DNA of 45,861 bases from Phialocephala subalpina (lineage: Eukaryota > Ascomycota > Leotiomycetes > Helotiales > Mollisiaceae), in NCBI GenBank assembly GCA_900073065.1, contig FJOG01000086.1, positions 51,393 through 97,253 on the forward strand, in the 5' to 3' direction. The notes below the pieces were generated by a model that was given only the letters and a program-made list of their open reading frames with translations, had not been told where the DNA came from and searched no databases. Positions 9,338-19,809 of the stretch are shown one piece after another. Position numbers and translations under genes: made by a program. Every line of letters starts with the position of its first letter. Positions within the stretch are counted from its first letter, which is position 1.

Positions 9338-11920
9338 TCACCAAACCTGACTATACATAACCTGATCACTACCAGGAAGAAGCCTTCCATCAAATGGGAG
9401 CTTTCCTTCGAATACCTTCCTCTGTACATGTGGTTTAGCAAGCCTCCTCTGCTTTTTCTTCTCCACCCTCACCCATCTCCTCCTCGAAATCGCATCCACT
9501 AGTCTCGGCAAATCCGTCGAAGAAAAGTACGCCCCTTCAAGCGCATCATCGATCTGCCTGGCAGCCATACTGAGCTTTCCCTGCATCGCAATTTTGCCCC
9601 AGCGATTGTACTTCCTGTCTGATCTCCCAGGACCATAGTAGGTGATCAGTCGATTGAACAATGCTTTCCTGACAGTTGGCCCGTCGATATGGACTCCTCG
9701 CTGGCTGAGTAGCTTCAGCAGGGTGATTCCGGCGGTGACTTTGGGAAGAAATGGATCGAAGACAGGGATCACTTCTCTCCGGGGATCGAGACTGTGATTG
9801 GGTTTTGGACGGAGACTGCTAATGAAGCCCCATTCGACGACGGCTCGTTGGAATGGAATCCCGAAAATGATTCTCAGTGGATGAAGAGGGTGTGATGTTG
9901 GGACCTGGGAGGGGATATGGTACGGCGAAGGTCTGGAGAGAGGGAACTTTTGCTGCGGGGCATACCAAGTCGTGAGAAATAAGGAGACAGATCGCACATC
10001 GTCGACCCTCCCTAACATGCCCAGACGCCGGATGATCTCTCGCCAATAGATGACGGGAACGTAGTTGCCAGATTCCATGATGCCTATCAACATTCGGATG
10101 ACGGTATTCAGGTCGTTTTGCCTTCCTCGATTTGTCTCGCCTGGTACATTCATCGGACCGCGTCCGTGTCGGCGACGTCGTAGTCTGGTGGCAAGGAGAT
10201 GGGCAATTGACTTCGACTTTACAAAGATCTGCTCATCTCGCATGTGCTCGAGAATTCTCTCCACCTCTTTTTGATGGCCCAGAGTCATCTCGGCCCGTAG
10301 CCTGAGATTCCACCTCTCGCTGGAAGGCGACCATGCGGCCAGTGATCGGATTTGTAGCGTCCTGTGGTATTGGTCCCAATCCCCATTCCGTGCAAAGGAC
10401 GCCAGCAACTCTTCCTGTAACCTCGCATCTTGATAGGCATCTGGATGTTGGTCGCAGTGAAGAAGCCCTTCGAGATACCTAGATAGACCCTTGCTGGCAA
10501 AATGCTCGATAGCTCGAGAATAAATCAAAGGGCTGATGGAGATTCCTAAGGTCTTCAACTGATTGATTCGAGCCGTGACGCTTTTCGGGTCTGGATCTCG
10601 TAGGGCGATGGCCTGGAGTGAGAGGGGCCCAATTTCTTGTACGCCAAGTGCGTGTATAGCATTGATAGCAATATCCAAGGAGACCCAACGGGTAGCAAAC
10701 CACCTTGCTCCCAAGCCATCATTGTATTGCTTTGCTGTAATATTGAGAGTCTCTCCATGCATCACATTCATGATCTCCCGAGATATCTTGGTGTTATCGT
10801 TGAGTTCCTTTGATAGATTCGGAGCAAAAGAAACACCAGCGGCAACAAGACTTTGAGTGACTTCAACGGCAGCATTGGGCTTGTAGACAGCCAAGAAATG
10901 GATCAAAGGTTCGACAACCTTGGAGGACTTGGGTACATCCCCATTACGCAACAAGAAATAATGCCAGTCCAGTGCAGCCTTGAAGTTCTCTCTCTGGCAA
11001 AGTAGAGGAATGACCTTGGCGTATACGTTGCGATGAGTGTTCTTTCTATAGATTGTCTTCAGGACCTTCGAGTCCCCGTGATAGATGATAACATGCCGAC
11101 ACATCTCAGCGAAGGTAAGTGAGTTAGGAGGGTGGTCTTTGAACAGGCGCATGTGCCAGGTCGATGCAGCCGTCGGGTCCCCATTCGCAAGAAAGAACCG
11201 GACGACATAAGCATAGAGCTTCGACCAACGTCTCTTTTGCGTTACCAAGATGTGGTTCGCATACTGGCATACCCTTCTCAACACCCCATGATTTCGAAAA
11301 CCAAGATCCAAGAAGGTCACCCAAAATCTGTCGGCCAGAGCACCATTTGTAGGTATCAGAACCCCTCTTTGTGTAAGGGCATTTAAGAACGTCAGGACAC
11401 CATGGTCTCCATAAACCCTCTTCCTGTACTCCAACATTACACCCCATAATCTCATGTCTTGTTTGTAGGTGTCGAGATCCAAGAGCCTCCCTTTGCCAGG
11501 GAGAGGTGGTTTGTCCAAACTCGATTGATAGTCCAATTCATCGTGTGTCCAGAGTGACTCGTCCCATGCTCCATACACACGCTTGACCTTTGTCGCAGGG
11601 GCGAGAGCAATAGAGTGAGATTGTGTAGCCGGAAGTCTTGAGGGCTGTGGCGACGGTTGAATACTTTCGTGGGGAAAGCCTCCCCAAGCTTTCGTCAGGT
11701 CTCTTAGTTCGAAGCTCTCATTGTGCTGGTCATCCACCACTTCTCGAGCTGCTGTTGCGGCGCTTGCATATCCCCGGCAGGTAATCCTGACTCTCCCCGC
11801 AGCTCCTCGATGTCTCCTCGCCGTTGCAGAACATCCTTTACTGACTGGAATCCCAACCAAATATCGCAGCAAGTCCAGAGAAGATGGCCGGGACAGCAGC
11901 CTCTGCAGCTTCGGCCTCAT
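9338..11920 (-). CDS. Pentatricopeptide-repeat protein, probably mitochondrial
   Basis: Single-exon ORF of 860 residues. The N-terminus (MRPKLQRLLSRP... with many Arg, Ser and Ala and few acidic residues to ~residue 55) is a typical mitochondrial presequence. The middle is built of paired helices of about 35 residues, for example around YAYVVRFFLANGD, YAKVIPLLCQREN and LLASFARNGDWDQY, as in fungal PPR proteins that bind organellar RNA. The likely role is maturation, stability or translation of a mitochondrial transcript; which one cannot be read from the sequence. The C-terminus is basic. It is transcribed head-to-head with a small respiratory-chain subunit gene 270 bp away, consistent with shared mitochondrial control. 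Confidence 0.8.
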   Translation of the reverse strand: MRPKLQRLLSRPSSLDLLRYLVGIPVSKGCSATARRHRGAAGRVRITCRGYASAATAAREVVDDQHNESFELRDLTKAWGGFPHESIQPSPQPSRLPATQSHSIALAPATKVKRVYGAWDESLWTHDELDYQSSLDKPPLPGKGRLLDLDTYKQDMRLWGVMLEYRKRVYGDHGVLTFLNALTQRGVLIPTNGALADRFWVTFLDLGFRNHGVLRRVCQYANHILVTQKRRWSKLYAYVVRFFLANGDPTAASTWHMRLFKDHPPNSLTFAEMCRHVIIYHGDSKVLKTIYRKNTHRNVYAKVIPLLCQRENFKAALDWHYFLLRNGDVPKSSKVVEPLIHFLAVYKPNAAVEVTQSLVAAGVSFAPNLSKELNDNTKISREIMNVMHGETLNITAKQYNDGLGARWFATRWVSLDIAINAIHALGVQEIGPLSLQAIALRDPDPKSVTARINQLKTLGISISPLIYSRAIEHFASKGLSRYLEGLLHCDQHPDAYQDARLQEELLASFARNGDWDQYHRTLQIRSLAAWSPSSERWNLRLRAEMTLGHQKEVERILEHMRDEQIFVKSKSIAHLLATRLRRRRHGRGPMNVPGETNRGRQNDLNTVIRMLIGIMESGNYVPVIYWREIIRRLGMLGRVDDVRSVSLFLTTWYAPQQKFPLSRPSPYHIPSQVPTSHPLHPLRIIFGIPFQRAVVEWGFISSLRPKPNHSLDPRREVIPVFDPFLPKVTAGITLLKLLSQRGVHIDGPTVRKALFNRLITYYGPGRSDRKYNRWGKIAMQGKLSMAARQIDDALEGAYFSSTDLPRLVDAISRRRWVRVEKKKQRRLAKPHVQRKVFEGKLPFDGRLLPGSDQVMYSQVW

Positions 11921-12190
11921 GCTTTCGTGTTATCGGCACCAGGTCGGTGTTTCCCGTGTCTCGCTCCTCCATTGCATGGCGTCGCTTTCTGCTATTGTCG
12001 GTCGAAATGAAGGTTGATCTTTGGAGCTTCAATGTTCGTCGCATTTGTGAAGTTCCGACGTCTGCAAGCTTAGTCAGCAAAGGCGCTAATTCCTTAGCGC
12101 GACAGCTTCTCCCGAGCTTCAACATCGAACCACTCCACGACGAACAGAACTCTCACTCACCAACACTCTACTCTTTGCAGCACCGTCACA
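11921..12190. promoter_or_regulatory. Bidirectional promoter, PPR gene / Cox7a gene
   Basis: Only 270 bp separate the two start codons. The half next to the plus-strand gene is pyrimidine-rich (CTCACTCACCAACACTCTAC type), common in fungal leaders. No clear TATA box was seen. A short overlapping frame across the region is treated as a shadow. Confidence 0.5.
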
Positions 12191-12934
12191 ATGGCAGGGT
12201 ACGTCTTCAACCCCCCTCAATCGCTTTCCCATTCATCAGCCCCAGCTCCGCCGCTATTCTGGTCGCTGCAATGGCCATCGCGACGATCCCGAAAATGGCC
12301 TGATGCAATGGAAGGAGAAGGGGAAGGAGCATGATGAGAACAATTGCTGATCAAGAGTGTTCTACAGCTTCGTCAACCGCGAAAACCGCGTTCCTTACTA
12401 CCAGCGTTTGTTCCAGGAGGGTGGAAGAAAGCACATTCGTCAATGGAACCAAGTACGTCGTCCCCCTCGAACCACAATACTAAACCCGTCCCTCCCTTCC
12501 ACGATGCCTCCGCGACATAGCAAGTGATTTATGCTCGAAACGACGCCCCAAGGAATTGTGAGGGATTGGACGAGGCAACAAGAGGAAGATGGAGCATGTG
12601 CTAATACGATTGTGATTGCAGACTTCTAGAAGCAAGGTCTTCCTCTACCCATATTTCACCATTCTCTTCGGTGGCTTTGCTGGTACGTTTCTCCCCGTCC
12701 GTCACCGCCAATCGGCTTTTTCTTTAGGCATCGAAAACGTAGACTTCCTCTCATGCATTTCCTACTATTCCCCTCCACATCCCTCCCTCTACATCCGCCT
12801 TTATGCATTTTCCTTTTCATGTTCTCCCTCACCTAGACCATGACAAGAGCGATGCTGACAACAACCCACCAGGTTCAATGTACATGATGGGCCGCATGGT
12901 TCTCGGACACAAGACCTGGTTCGGCAAGGGATAG
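12191..12934 (+). CDS. Probable cytochrome c oxidase subunit VIIa (4 exons, 71 residues)
   Basis: Model: join(12191..12198, 12368..12452, 12622..12682, 12873..12934). All introns have GTACGT donors and good branch sites (TGCTGAT, GCTAAT, GCTGAC) before CAG acceptors, and the phases close exactly to 71 residues ending FGKG. The first coding exon is only 8 nt. The protein has a basic matrix-side segment (VPYYQRLFQEGGRKHIRQW), one hydrophobic membrane helix (VFLYPYFTILFGGFAGSMYMM) and a short C-terminal tail (HKTWFGKG). Length, single helix and the YQ.LFQ start fit subunit VIIa/Cox7 of complex IV in the inner mitochondrial membrane. Another small inner-membrane subunit, for example of ATP synthase, is the main alternative. 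Confidence 0.7.
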
Positions 12935-13919
12935 ATCCTCAACTCTTACACTTGGGACGAATTGGCGACAAGGGATGGATGCTGGAGTGACGGGAGCAGG
13001 AGAGATGTACAATGCATAAGAAAGAATAGAATCCCTTCACGTTTCCGACCTTCGATTTCACTGCCTTCATACCATTGCTCAAGGAACCCGCGTGATAAGG
13101 CAGTTTGGATTTTATTGATTGGTGATACTGTTGAGGATGAAGGTAGGTGAAGTTCTCTTCGACGAAGCGGGAATAGGATATTCTCAGTGGAGCAGGGATT
13201 GAGAATCTCAGAACTCTTGGATCTCAGGCCCGAAGTCAAGCGTTGATAAACACTAAAGTTGGAGCTTAAGATCCGACATCCTGCCAAGTAACAGAACTTC
13301 TCAAAGCTGGTTCACAATCGAGACATCCCGAACTCAATGTCAGAGCTGGAAGATGGACATACATGAAGTCCCACAAATTTCAATGTCGGTCACTGATTTT
13401 GCAGTAGAAGTCTTGCAACAGAATGCCTCAATGTCCGTTCTTAGGTCAAGGATAATGACTTGTAAGGAGAGATTCGATAGCATGAAGATGTGGTTAGGGA
13501 TTGATGAAGATCGATGTGCAAACTAGGGAAGCATTTGAAGGAGAGCTAGGACCACAATTCTTCCAACTTCTCTCCATATCTCCTGTACTATCTTGATCTT
13601 CCATGTCTATTAGTCACCGTGTTTTATGTCATAGTTACAACGCAACCGATTCGATGAGGTCAAGGCAGAATAGCATTGATATCGCCAACTCCTGACTTGT
13701 GTGAGTAAGTTGTGGTATAGTACATCTCGAAGCATATCCATCGCCCGCGAAGGCTTCCAAGCTTCCCGGTGCCAAAGCCTCATTTTGTCCACCAAACTTT
13801 TGCCCACCATCCTATCCTAGCACATGCAATGGTATTTTCCTCCGCAGATCCTTGGCCTCGTACCTGCTCGACGCTCAGGTAAGGTGACTTCCCTGATGAT
13901 TAACCCTTCATCCCAGCAA
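12935..13919. other. Convergent intergenic region
   Basis: About 985 bp between the stop codons of the Cox7a gene (plus) and the Rtt103-like gene (minus). It must hold both 3' UTRs. The reading frames present (up to 113 residues) lack recognisable domains or splice support. Nothing else is seen. Confidence 0.4.
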
Positions 13920-15426
13920 TCACAACGCACCACCACTATCCCTCCTCAACATCTCCGCAACATCAGCATCCAACCCATCATCACCACCCAAATCGGGGAA
14001 ATCATTATCATTCAGCTTTCTCTTCTTGATACTGCCTCCACTAGCTGCCGATGGTGATCTCCCATAGCTCGTAGAAAGACTCGATAGCAAGTCCGAACCC
14101 GGTGGAGCCGGAGCAGACTGTTGGTACGAAACATGACTATTTCCGTTATTGAGTTCATATTCAGGAATAGGTTCAGTAACAGGTGGCTGTGGATATCCAG
14201 GCGGAGTCAAAGCCTCAACCTCAGGACGATCAGGCTCCGGTGCAGGCGTGACAGGAGAATGCTGAGCTCCATTTCCAGGAGAGTTTTCGGTGACTCCAAC
14301 TGGTGTGCTGGGATTGCTGTTGGTAGCAAAACCACGCATGATATTCTCCTCCACATCTCTCTTCTTGTTATCAATCTCCGTACGACGGTTCGAGAGCTCG
14401 GATATTTGTGCCTCGTCCGCAGCTAGACTCGCTCGATTTGTGTCCAAGATTTTCTCCAGCCCTTCGATAAGCAGCTTTCGTGCTTTGATACTCTCTGCTA
14501 CAGCTCCCTCTGCGTTCGCGAGTGTCTTGAGTAGGCCATTGAGGCGCGCCGCGTGGACGGGGGCGGAAGGAGAGACGGCGGAGGGGCCGGTGAGCTTATC
14601 GTAGTCTTGATTCGCAGCATTGACGGAGGTTTTGGTAGAGAGAACGAGTTTCGTGACGAGTTGTTGGGGAGAAACAATAGGGACGAGTTCTTTAGGGACT
14701 GAATTGGTATTAGCAGAGAAGATGGATTCTCCTGAGCGTTTGCCTGATGAGCGGGTTTTATCCAGTTCTAGAGATGTTAGAAGATGTTTGTAGATTTTGG
14801 TATTAGCAGTAGATGTAGTATTTTGTTACGCGGAAAGCTTACCATCGATTCTGGCTTCAATTGCGTCCTGAATTGGGATCTCGAAAATCTGCCGTTGTCT
14901 CCATACCTCCACTACCCTTCGCAGCTTCTGCTGAACTTCATTTGTGGCTCCTTTGTAGGCGGTGGCTGTGGCTTCAGCGATGATGGGCGAGAATGCGATC
15001 AGGAAATCATCCTTCTTGCGAGCTTTCGATTGCTGGGCGACTTCTACAGTACCAAATGTCATTAGCAGGCAGACTCCCAGATTGAATTCGAAGTTCTTGG
15101 GGCCTCGCAAAGGCATGATTGATATGAAGGAAGCGTACCATTCGCAAGGTAGATCAAATTCAGTCTTTTGTTACTTCCCGAGTCCTTCAATCGCTGCAAC
15201 CAAAGCTGCCCTGTTCGATCTGCATGTCTCCTGTTCTCCAATCAGCAATTGCAATGAGCGTTGTAAAGCGTTTGCATACCTATGGAACATAACCCATTGC
15301 GCAACCGTAACCTGCAGATAGTCAGAGCTGAGATCGTCCTCCCTGGAAGGAGCAACTCACGATACTTTCCTGCGTCTCATTGAGTGCAGACAGCTTCGCC
15401 AGCACAGCATCATCCGTGTACGCCAT
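13920..15426 (-). CDS. RTT103: Rtt103-like RNA polymerase II CTD-interacting-domain protein (5 exons)
   Basis: Model on the minus strand: 15426..15361, 15311..15280, 15227..15139, 15043..14843, 14767..13920; 411 residues. All four introns are 49-95 bp with GTGAGT, GTATGC, GTACGC and GTAAGC donors, and all phases close. Residues 1 to ~130 form a CID: an ALNETQESI-type helix 1, VAQWVMFH, LKDSGSNKRLNLIYLAN, QQSKARKKDDFLIAF and KLRRVVEVWRQRQIF. This order matches yeast Rtt103 and metazoan RPRD proteins, which bind the Ser2-phosphorylated CTD heptad and link it to transcription termination. After the CID come a helical/coiled segment (~180-260), a Pro/Ser-rich disordered region and a basic KKRK patch with an acidic C-terminus. 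The nucleus is the expected location. The assignment to Rtt103 rather than another CID protein rests on the N-terminal pattern. Confidence 0.85.
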
Positions 15427-16114
15427 CTTGTTGCAATTGTTTAGATGTCTATGGCACTGGAAAGAAACAAACAGGTGGTCGTGTGCGTTTGTTGACACTC
15501 AGTTTTGCGTGTTTTACAGAGATTGCTATGGCTTCCAGGGTTCTGGGGTCACGCAGTAGTTGCCGAGGGTAAACAGCGACGGACAACGAGGTTAGTCTGC
15601 GACCACTAGAGCTTCGCAGAGCTGTTTGCGATTCCTCTGATACTGAGGGGGGACAGAATTGAGAAATACTTGAGGTTATTCAGGCGGGTCAGGATCGCGA
15701 CTCGAGTGGAATGGGAGCTCGGCCTTAGCCTTCTTTAGCGTCCGTATCACGTGTCCCAGTCCTTCCTTCGAATTCTCGATGCTCGCTTCCCTCCCTTCGT
15801 CTTTCCTCTCGACTTTCCTTCACTTGTTGCAGAGCTCGCTCAGTCATGTATCAAGATCATTCGGTTTCTTGAAGACTCGGAGACGAGGTATTTTCATAAC
15901 ACTCACGAGCCGCTGCCTATGCACGTCTCATTAAGCGCCCGCAAAGACAACATTGAGATGGATGCCTCGACCTCCTTCCTGCACCTCTTGTTCCCTGTCT
16001 GTTGAAGTACTGTACTCTCGCATCTGAATATACTTGTCCGCATCTCTGTTAATTTTGTCGTATATACCCTTACTCGCTATTTATTTTCGTTTCGACTCTC
16101 GAAAGTGCTTCAAG
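15427..16114. promoter_or_regulatory. Divergent upstream region, Rtt103-like / APH-like genes
   Basis: 688 bp between two start codons on opposite strands. A short plus-strand frame of 84 codons lies at 15751-16005 but has no recognisable features. The ~150 bp before 16115 are pyrimidine-rich (CTCGACTTTCC, TCTCGCATCTG), like a fungal leader. Confidence 0.4.
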
Positions 16115-17974
16115 ATGGACAGCGACTCTGCGGATGAGATTTCCGATGCTCAAGTCCAACAAACATTAAAGATTATACAATCTGCGCCTTTCACGCCAGC
16201 TGAGCACCGCTTGCTATCGTCCTTCGTGCGAGACTCGGTCAGCCCAAAAGCTACATCTATCTACCTCCTTCGGAGGATATCCAAAGATGAGAGTTCCGAG
16301 CAGTGCGACAAACATGAGTTGTGGCGTCTCATGACTGACTGGAAATGCCTGGTTGAACGATGTAAGTACCTAAGATTGCCAGCCAAGACTTTCGCTGATT
16401 CAGTATCTAGTCAGACGAACAATTGTTCCATCTCGTCACCAGACTCTGTCTGTCTATGGACGAGATAGAGGTGTTTGTTGCCTCACAGGCCGGTCGAGAT
16501 TGTGGTGGGATGTTCTCGGCTGGAGCCAGACAATCGTCACCCCCATCATCCCGGACGACATCGTTGATTTATTTGGCTGCACTGAATATGTATGTGATCG
16601 TCCAGTTAAGATCCTATACTCAAATGCTGATGATGTTCAGTCTAATCTTCTAGAACTGCTCTCAGTCTTCCTCACCAAGAAACAGGTAGATCACTTAAGA
16701 CTGACCGTATCCGCGGAGCCCAGTGGATTCGAAGTTTGTCGAAAATACTGGACTTTGTCGAAGCATGCTGCCTCTGCTTTCAGGGAAGGTCAGATACAAC
16801 TGGAGCCGAATTGGAATACCAAACGTCGTCCAGATGAAGACCTGAACTCGAGCTGCTATGTGAGAACTGAACTTCTCGTCATCGTCGGATGTTATGCTGA
16901 TTGGCCTCAAAGTATAGTCTGTGGGCCACTATGCCTGTCTTGATTCCCCTCCCGATCACAAGCAAAGGGCATGCATTACGATCCGGGAGTGAGGTCGAGT
17001 TGGTGACTGGAGACCCCGATTCGGCACCACTTCCGAGCGCATTTTTGTTCGCCATACACCGCCGCTTCTGCAACTCGCTCAAGTCATTGGAAATTGACCG
17101 TGAGATACTATCCAAGAAGTCTTCGAAGATCAGTATACAATGGCCTTCTAGATTACGCAAGGCCTGGTCTGCTCGAGCATTCCCCTGGGCGAGATGGTTA
17201 TGGAGTTACTTTCCAAGCCAAGGCCGCGTTTGGGTATATCGTCTACTCCTTCGTATAGGCGCCAGCATGTATCAGAAGCCCAACTTCTGGACCCAGCGAG
17301 TCCCATTTGGCTTGTATATCAAACACGGCCAGAAGAAGCTCATCCCCAAAGGAGAGGCGCCAGCGCTCCAGCTTGTCGAAAATCTTACCAATATACAAGC
17401 GCCTAGACTCGTTGAATCGCTCGACGACGGCAATTACACATACTTGGTGATGACTCGTCTGCCTGGGCAGCCACTCATGCAAGAGCTCTACACGATGTCC
17501 TATCCTGAGCGAACTGCCCTTGCAAACGATCTACGCAAGTGCGTTCAACAACTCAAGAAGATCCCAAACACCAACGAGCCCGCGATATGCGATGCGAATG
17601 GAGGCCCAGTGTTTGACTACCGCCTTCCCGGCCGCCTCGGTGGCCCCTTTCACTCCGAACCCGAATTCAACGACTTTATAATTACTCAAGACCGCCTTCG
17701 GGACCCATGCCACGCGCGTCATCACAAAATTTGTTTCACCCATGCAGATCTCAACCCAAACAACATCCTCATACACGCTGGGCGACTTTCTGGTGTTGTT
17801 GATTTCGGATGCGCCGGCTTTTTCCCAGACTACTGGGAGTACACCAAAGCTATGTTCGGCACTCCGGGCCTCGACTCCTCCTTTCCTGCCTTGTTTGAAG
17901 AGGTATTCGGGGACAGTTATCGAGACGAGTTGGATGCTGAACGAAAGCTCTGGCGTGTGAGGCCTACATTCTAG
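16115..17974 (+). CDS. APH-family kinase-like protein with extra N-terminal domain (4 exons)
   Basis: Model: join(16115..16361, 16411..16589, 16641..16859, 16913..17974), 568 residues. The introns (49, 51 and 53 bp) have GTAAGT, GTATGT and GTGAGA donors and GCTGAT branch sites. The C-terminal half is an aminoglycoside/choline-kinase-like fold: Lys in YIKHG, hinge-like YLVMTRLPGQPL, catalytic-loop HADLNPNN (His ~492, Asp ~494) and metal-binding DFG at ~512-514 followed by the typical PDYWEY. These families phosphorylate small molecules, but most fungal members have no known substrate. Residues ~85-215 contain RDRGVCCLTG and PIIPDDI, resembling the degenerate HNH-like domain that precedes such modules in some fungal proteins, without a visible HNH active site. 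The function is not known. The second intron is 51 bp and free of stops, so its retention would keep the frame. Confidence 0.8.
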
Positions 17975-18666
17975 TCTCGCTCGCAGTCAATTTCGATGCT
18001 GAGAATGTACAGATGTAATAAATATACCTAGTTCGATTTGTTTAATGTTAGCTTATCGTATTTCAAACCTAGATTCTGCAAGTACGATCCTCCTGCCCCT
18101 TATTGGCTCGGCCGCACCGTTTCTGTCGCAGCCATAAATCGGGCCCCTGTGCCTCCGATTAAACGCCATGTCGGTCTCCTTGGGCTGGCCTCTGGGCCTC
18201 CTTTCGGTTTCGGCCTCTGTGATACGTCGGCGCTTATTGTCCAAGCGGATAAGGGCAGTGATTTATTGGTGGTAGATGCCCAGATAGCTCCATGGCAAAA
18301 CTGTCGTATTGCCTTTAGTGATGCATTCAAGCTAGAGTCAGCCTTCTGCTAAAGTGTTGGGTTTCAGTCAACTACGGCGACTCAATTCATGTTAGACCTC
18401 ACCATCGACCTGAGATAACATGAGAAGAATTCAAGAGTATAAAGACGAGCGGGCTCTCGAACCTCAAGGCACCTTCATCTCATCTCAATATCCCATCAAA
18501 GAATCTCGACGCTACTTCACCAAAGATCACATTGCGAGTCTCTCAGCTTCGAAACATCTTGTGCTTTTAGTCTCCTACCCTTTTGTATATTTCTAAACCA
18601 TGTAAGTCACAATGAACCATACGCAACATCCATTTCACTGATCAATGTATAGATATAACTCCCATA
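17975..18666. promoter_or_regulatory. Upstream region of the DUF6914-like gene, with TATA box and 5'UTR intron
   Basis: 692 bp between two plus-strand genes. AATAAA-like sequence near 18017 may end the APH-like transcript. A TATAAA motif at 18438-18443 lies ~160 bp before a clear intron in the leader: 18602-18652 (51 bp), GTAAGT donor, CACTGAT branch site and TATAG acceptor. After splicing, the first ATG in a useful frame is at 18667. A strong TATA box suggests a regulated rather than constitutive gene. Confidence 0.5.
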
Positions 18667-19152
18667 ATGAGTGGCAATGCCGCGTATGAGCCCGGTGGAA
18701 TGTACATCCTCCTCTCTGCCCTCCCAGATGGTGGCATGCATTGGGGCATCTTCGTCATGGTATCCCCTCCTTTTGGGATGATCTACAACGCAACCGACAG
18801 CGATGGCACCTGGCGACTCGACGAGCATATGACAGAAAACGTTGCATCCTCTCAAAATATCCTCGGTGGATTGCTGATCAAACGTCGCATTGATGAGAAT
18901 ATGCAAGATCAGATTCACAATGTTCTCACCCGGGTTCCCTGTCCTCCTCAAGGTGGCTACATACAACAATGGGGGGAGAACTTTCGATGTAGGGTATGGG
19001 TGAAAGATGCCATAGAGAGGCTCAGAATGGCAGGGTTGATTGGGAACTACCCGACCGAGGACATCTGGGATGAGGCGTTCAGGCTTGGTGAAAGTGCCAG
19101 ACGCAATGGCCAGAGAGGGGTCCTTGCAAACTCGCACGCTCTTCGTTACTGA
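18667..19152 (+). CDS. Small DUF6914-like protein with conserved-looking His/Cys pair
   Basis: 161 residues in a single coding exon, preceded by a leader intron. No signal peptide or membrane segment. The pattern HWGIFV ... GMIYNATD ... TWRL ... LLIKR ... VLTRVPCP ... NFRCRVWVKDAIERL matches the layout I remember for the uncharacterised fungal family DUF6914 (HWSL/GTRYH/...W/IAKV/VP/NCRTWV..AL). The name is from memory and unverified. His in HWG (~25) and Cys in FRCRVWV (~108) are spaced as in circularly permuted papain-like folds (LRAT/PPPDE), where His precedes Cys, so a thiol hydrolase or acyltransferase activity is conceivable but only inferred. The protein is probably cytosolic. Confidence 0.7.
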   Translation: MSGNAAYEPGGMYILLSALPDGGMHWGIFVMVSPPFGMIYNATDSDGTWRLDEHMTENVASSQNILGGLLIKRRIDENMQDQIHNVLTRVPCPPQGGYIQQWGENFRCRVWVKDAIERLRMAGLIGNYPTEDIWDEAFRLGESARRNGQRGVLANSHALRY

Positions 19153-19809
19153 AAGAATGGTTGCCTGTGATCTGTATACACTCTGGTAGTGGCAGAGCCA
19201 CTATCCGGAAAGCTTGTGGTTTTGAGTTTGTTGTTATAGAAGGGAGGTGCATTGTCTGGGTTATCGAATAAGGTTCTGGAGTCTCATAACAACAATATTT
19301 TGGCAGCTGTCTGGTTTTCTTTCTTCATCGAAAATAGCTAGGGAATATCAAAATCTTCTCGCGCCCAAAGTGGTATCCCAATGTGGGGCCTCCATCTAGT
19401 GGGGCCAACATAGAGTAGTCAGAACCCAGTCAGCAACTAACTTCTGTCGGAGCAGTCAAGCTGAGCTGCACGGACTTTTCCCAGTCCCTGTTTTACATTG
19501 CATTGCGGCGTCGATGCGAATACGTGCCAATAATTGTAATTGGTTCCTGATATTTACCGGCAGCGGGCCACTCCGTACCCCACCATTCTCGGTATCGCTC
19601 ATGCCAAATGGATCTTTCCCGACCACCCAGCGTGCAGCTTTCCGATACCCAAACTTTCTAGATATGCAGGTCAGGTTAACTTTGGTCCCTTAAAAAGCTT
19701 GCTTTGGCATGCATCTTTACCTACAAAGGATGTGCACTCGCTCTCTGCATGTCCGGGAAGTTTTTTCAGTCTCGTCGAAATCAAACTCGACTTCCCAACG
19801 TGTCTTGTC
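19153..19809. promoter_or_regulatory. Upstream region of the TRI14-like gene
   Basis: 657 bp. Two copies of GTGGGGCC start at 19383 and 19399, each fitting the CreA carbon-repression consensus SYGGRG. They lie ~410-430 bp before the ATG at 19810, which fits a secreted protein gene under carbon control. The ORF stays open upstream to 19540, but the residues before 19810 look random and a signal peptide begins exactly at 19810, which decides the start. Confidence 0.4.

Noticed and set aside
19540..19809. Upstream in-frame extension of the TRI14-like gene
   Set aside because: The extra 90 codons look random, and a good signal peptide starts at 19810; fungal secreted proteins begin with it.
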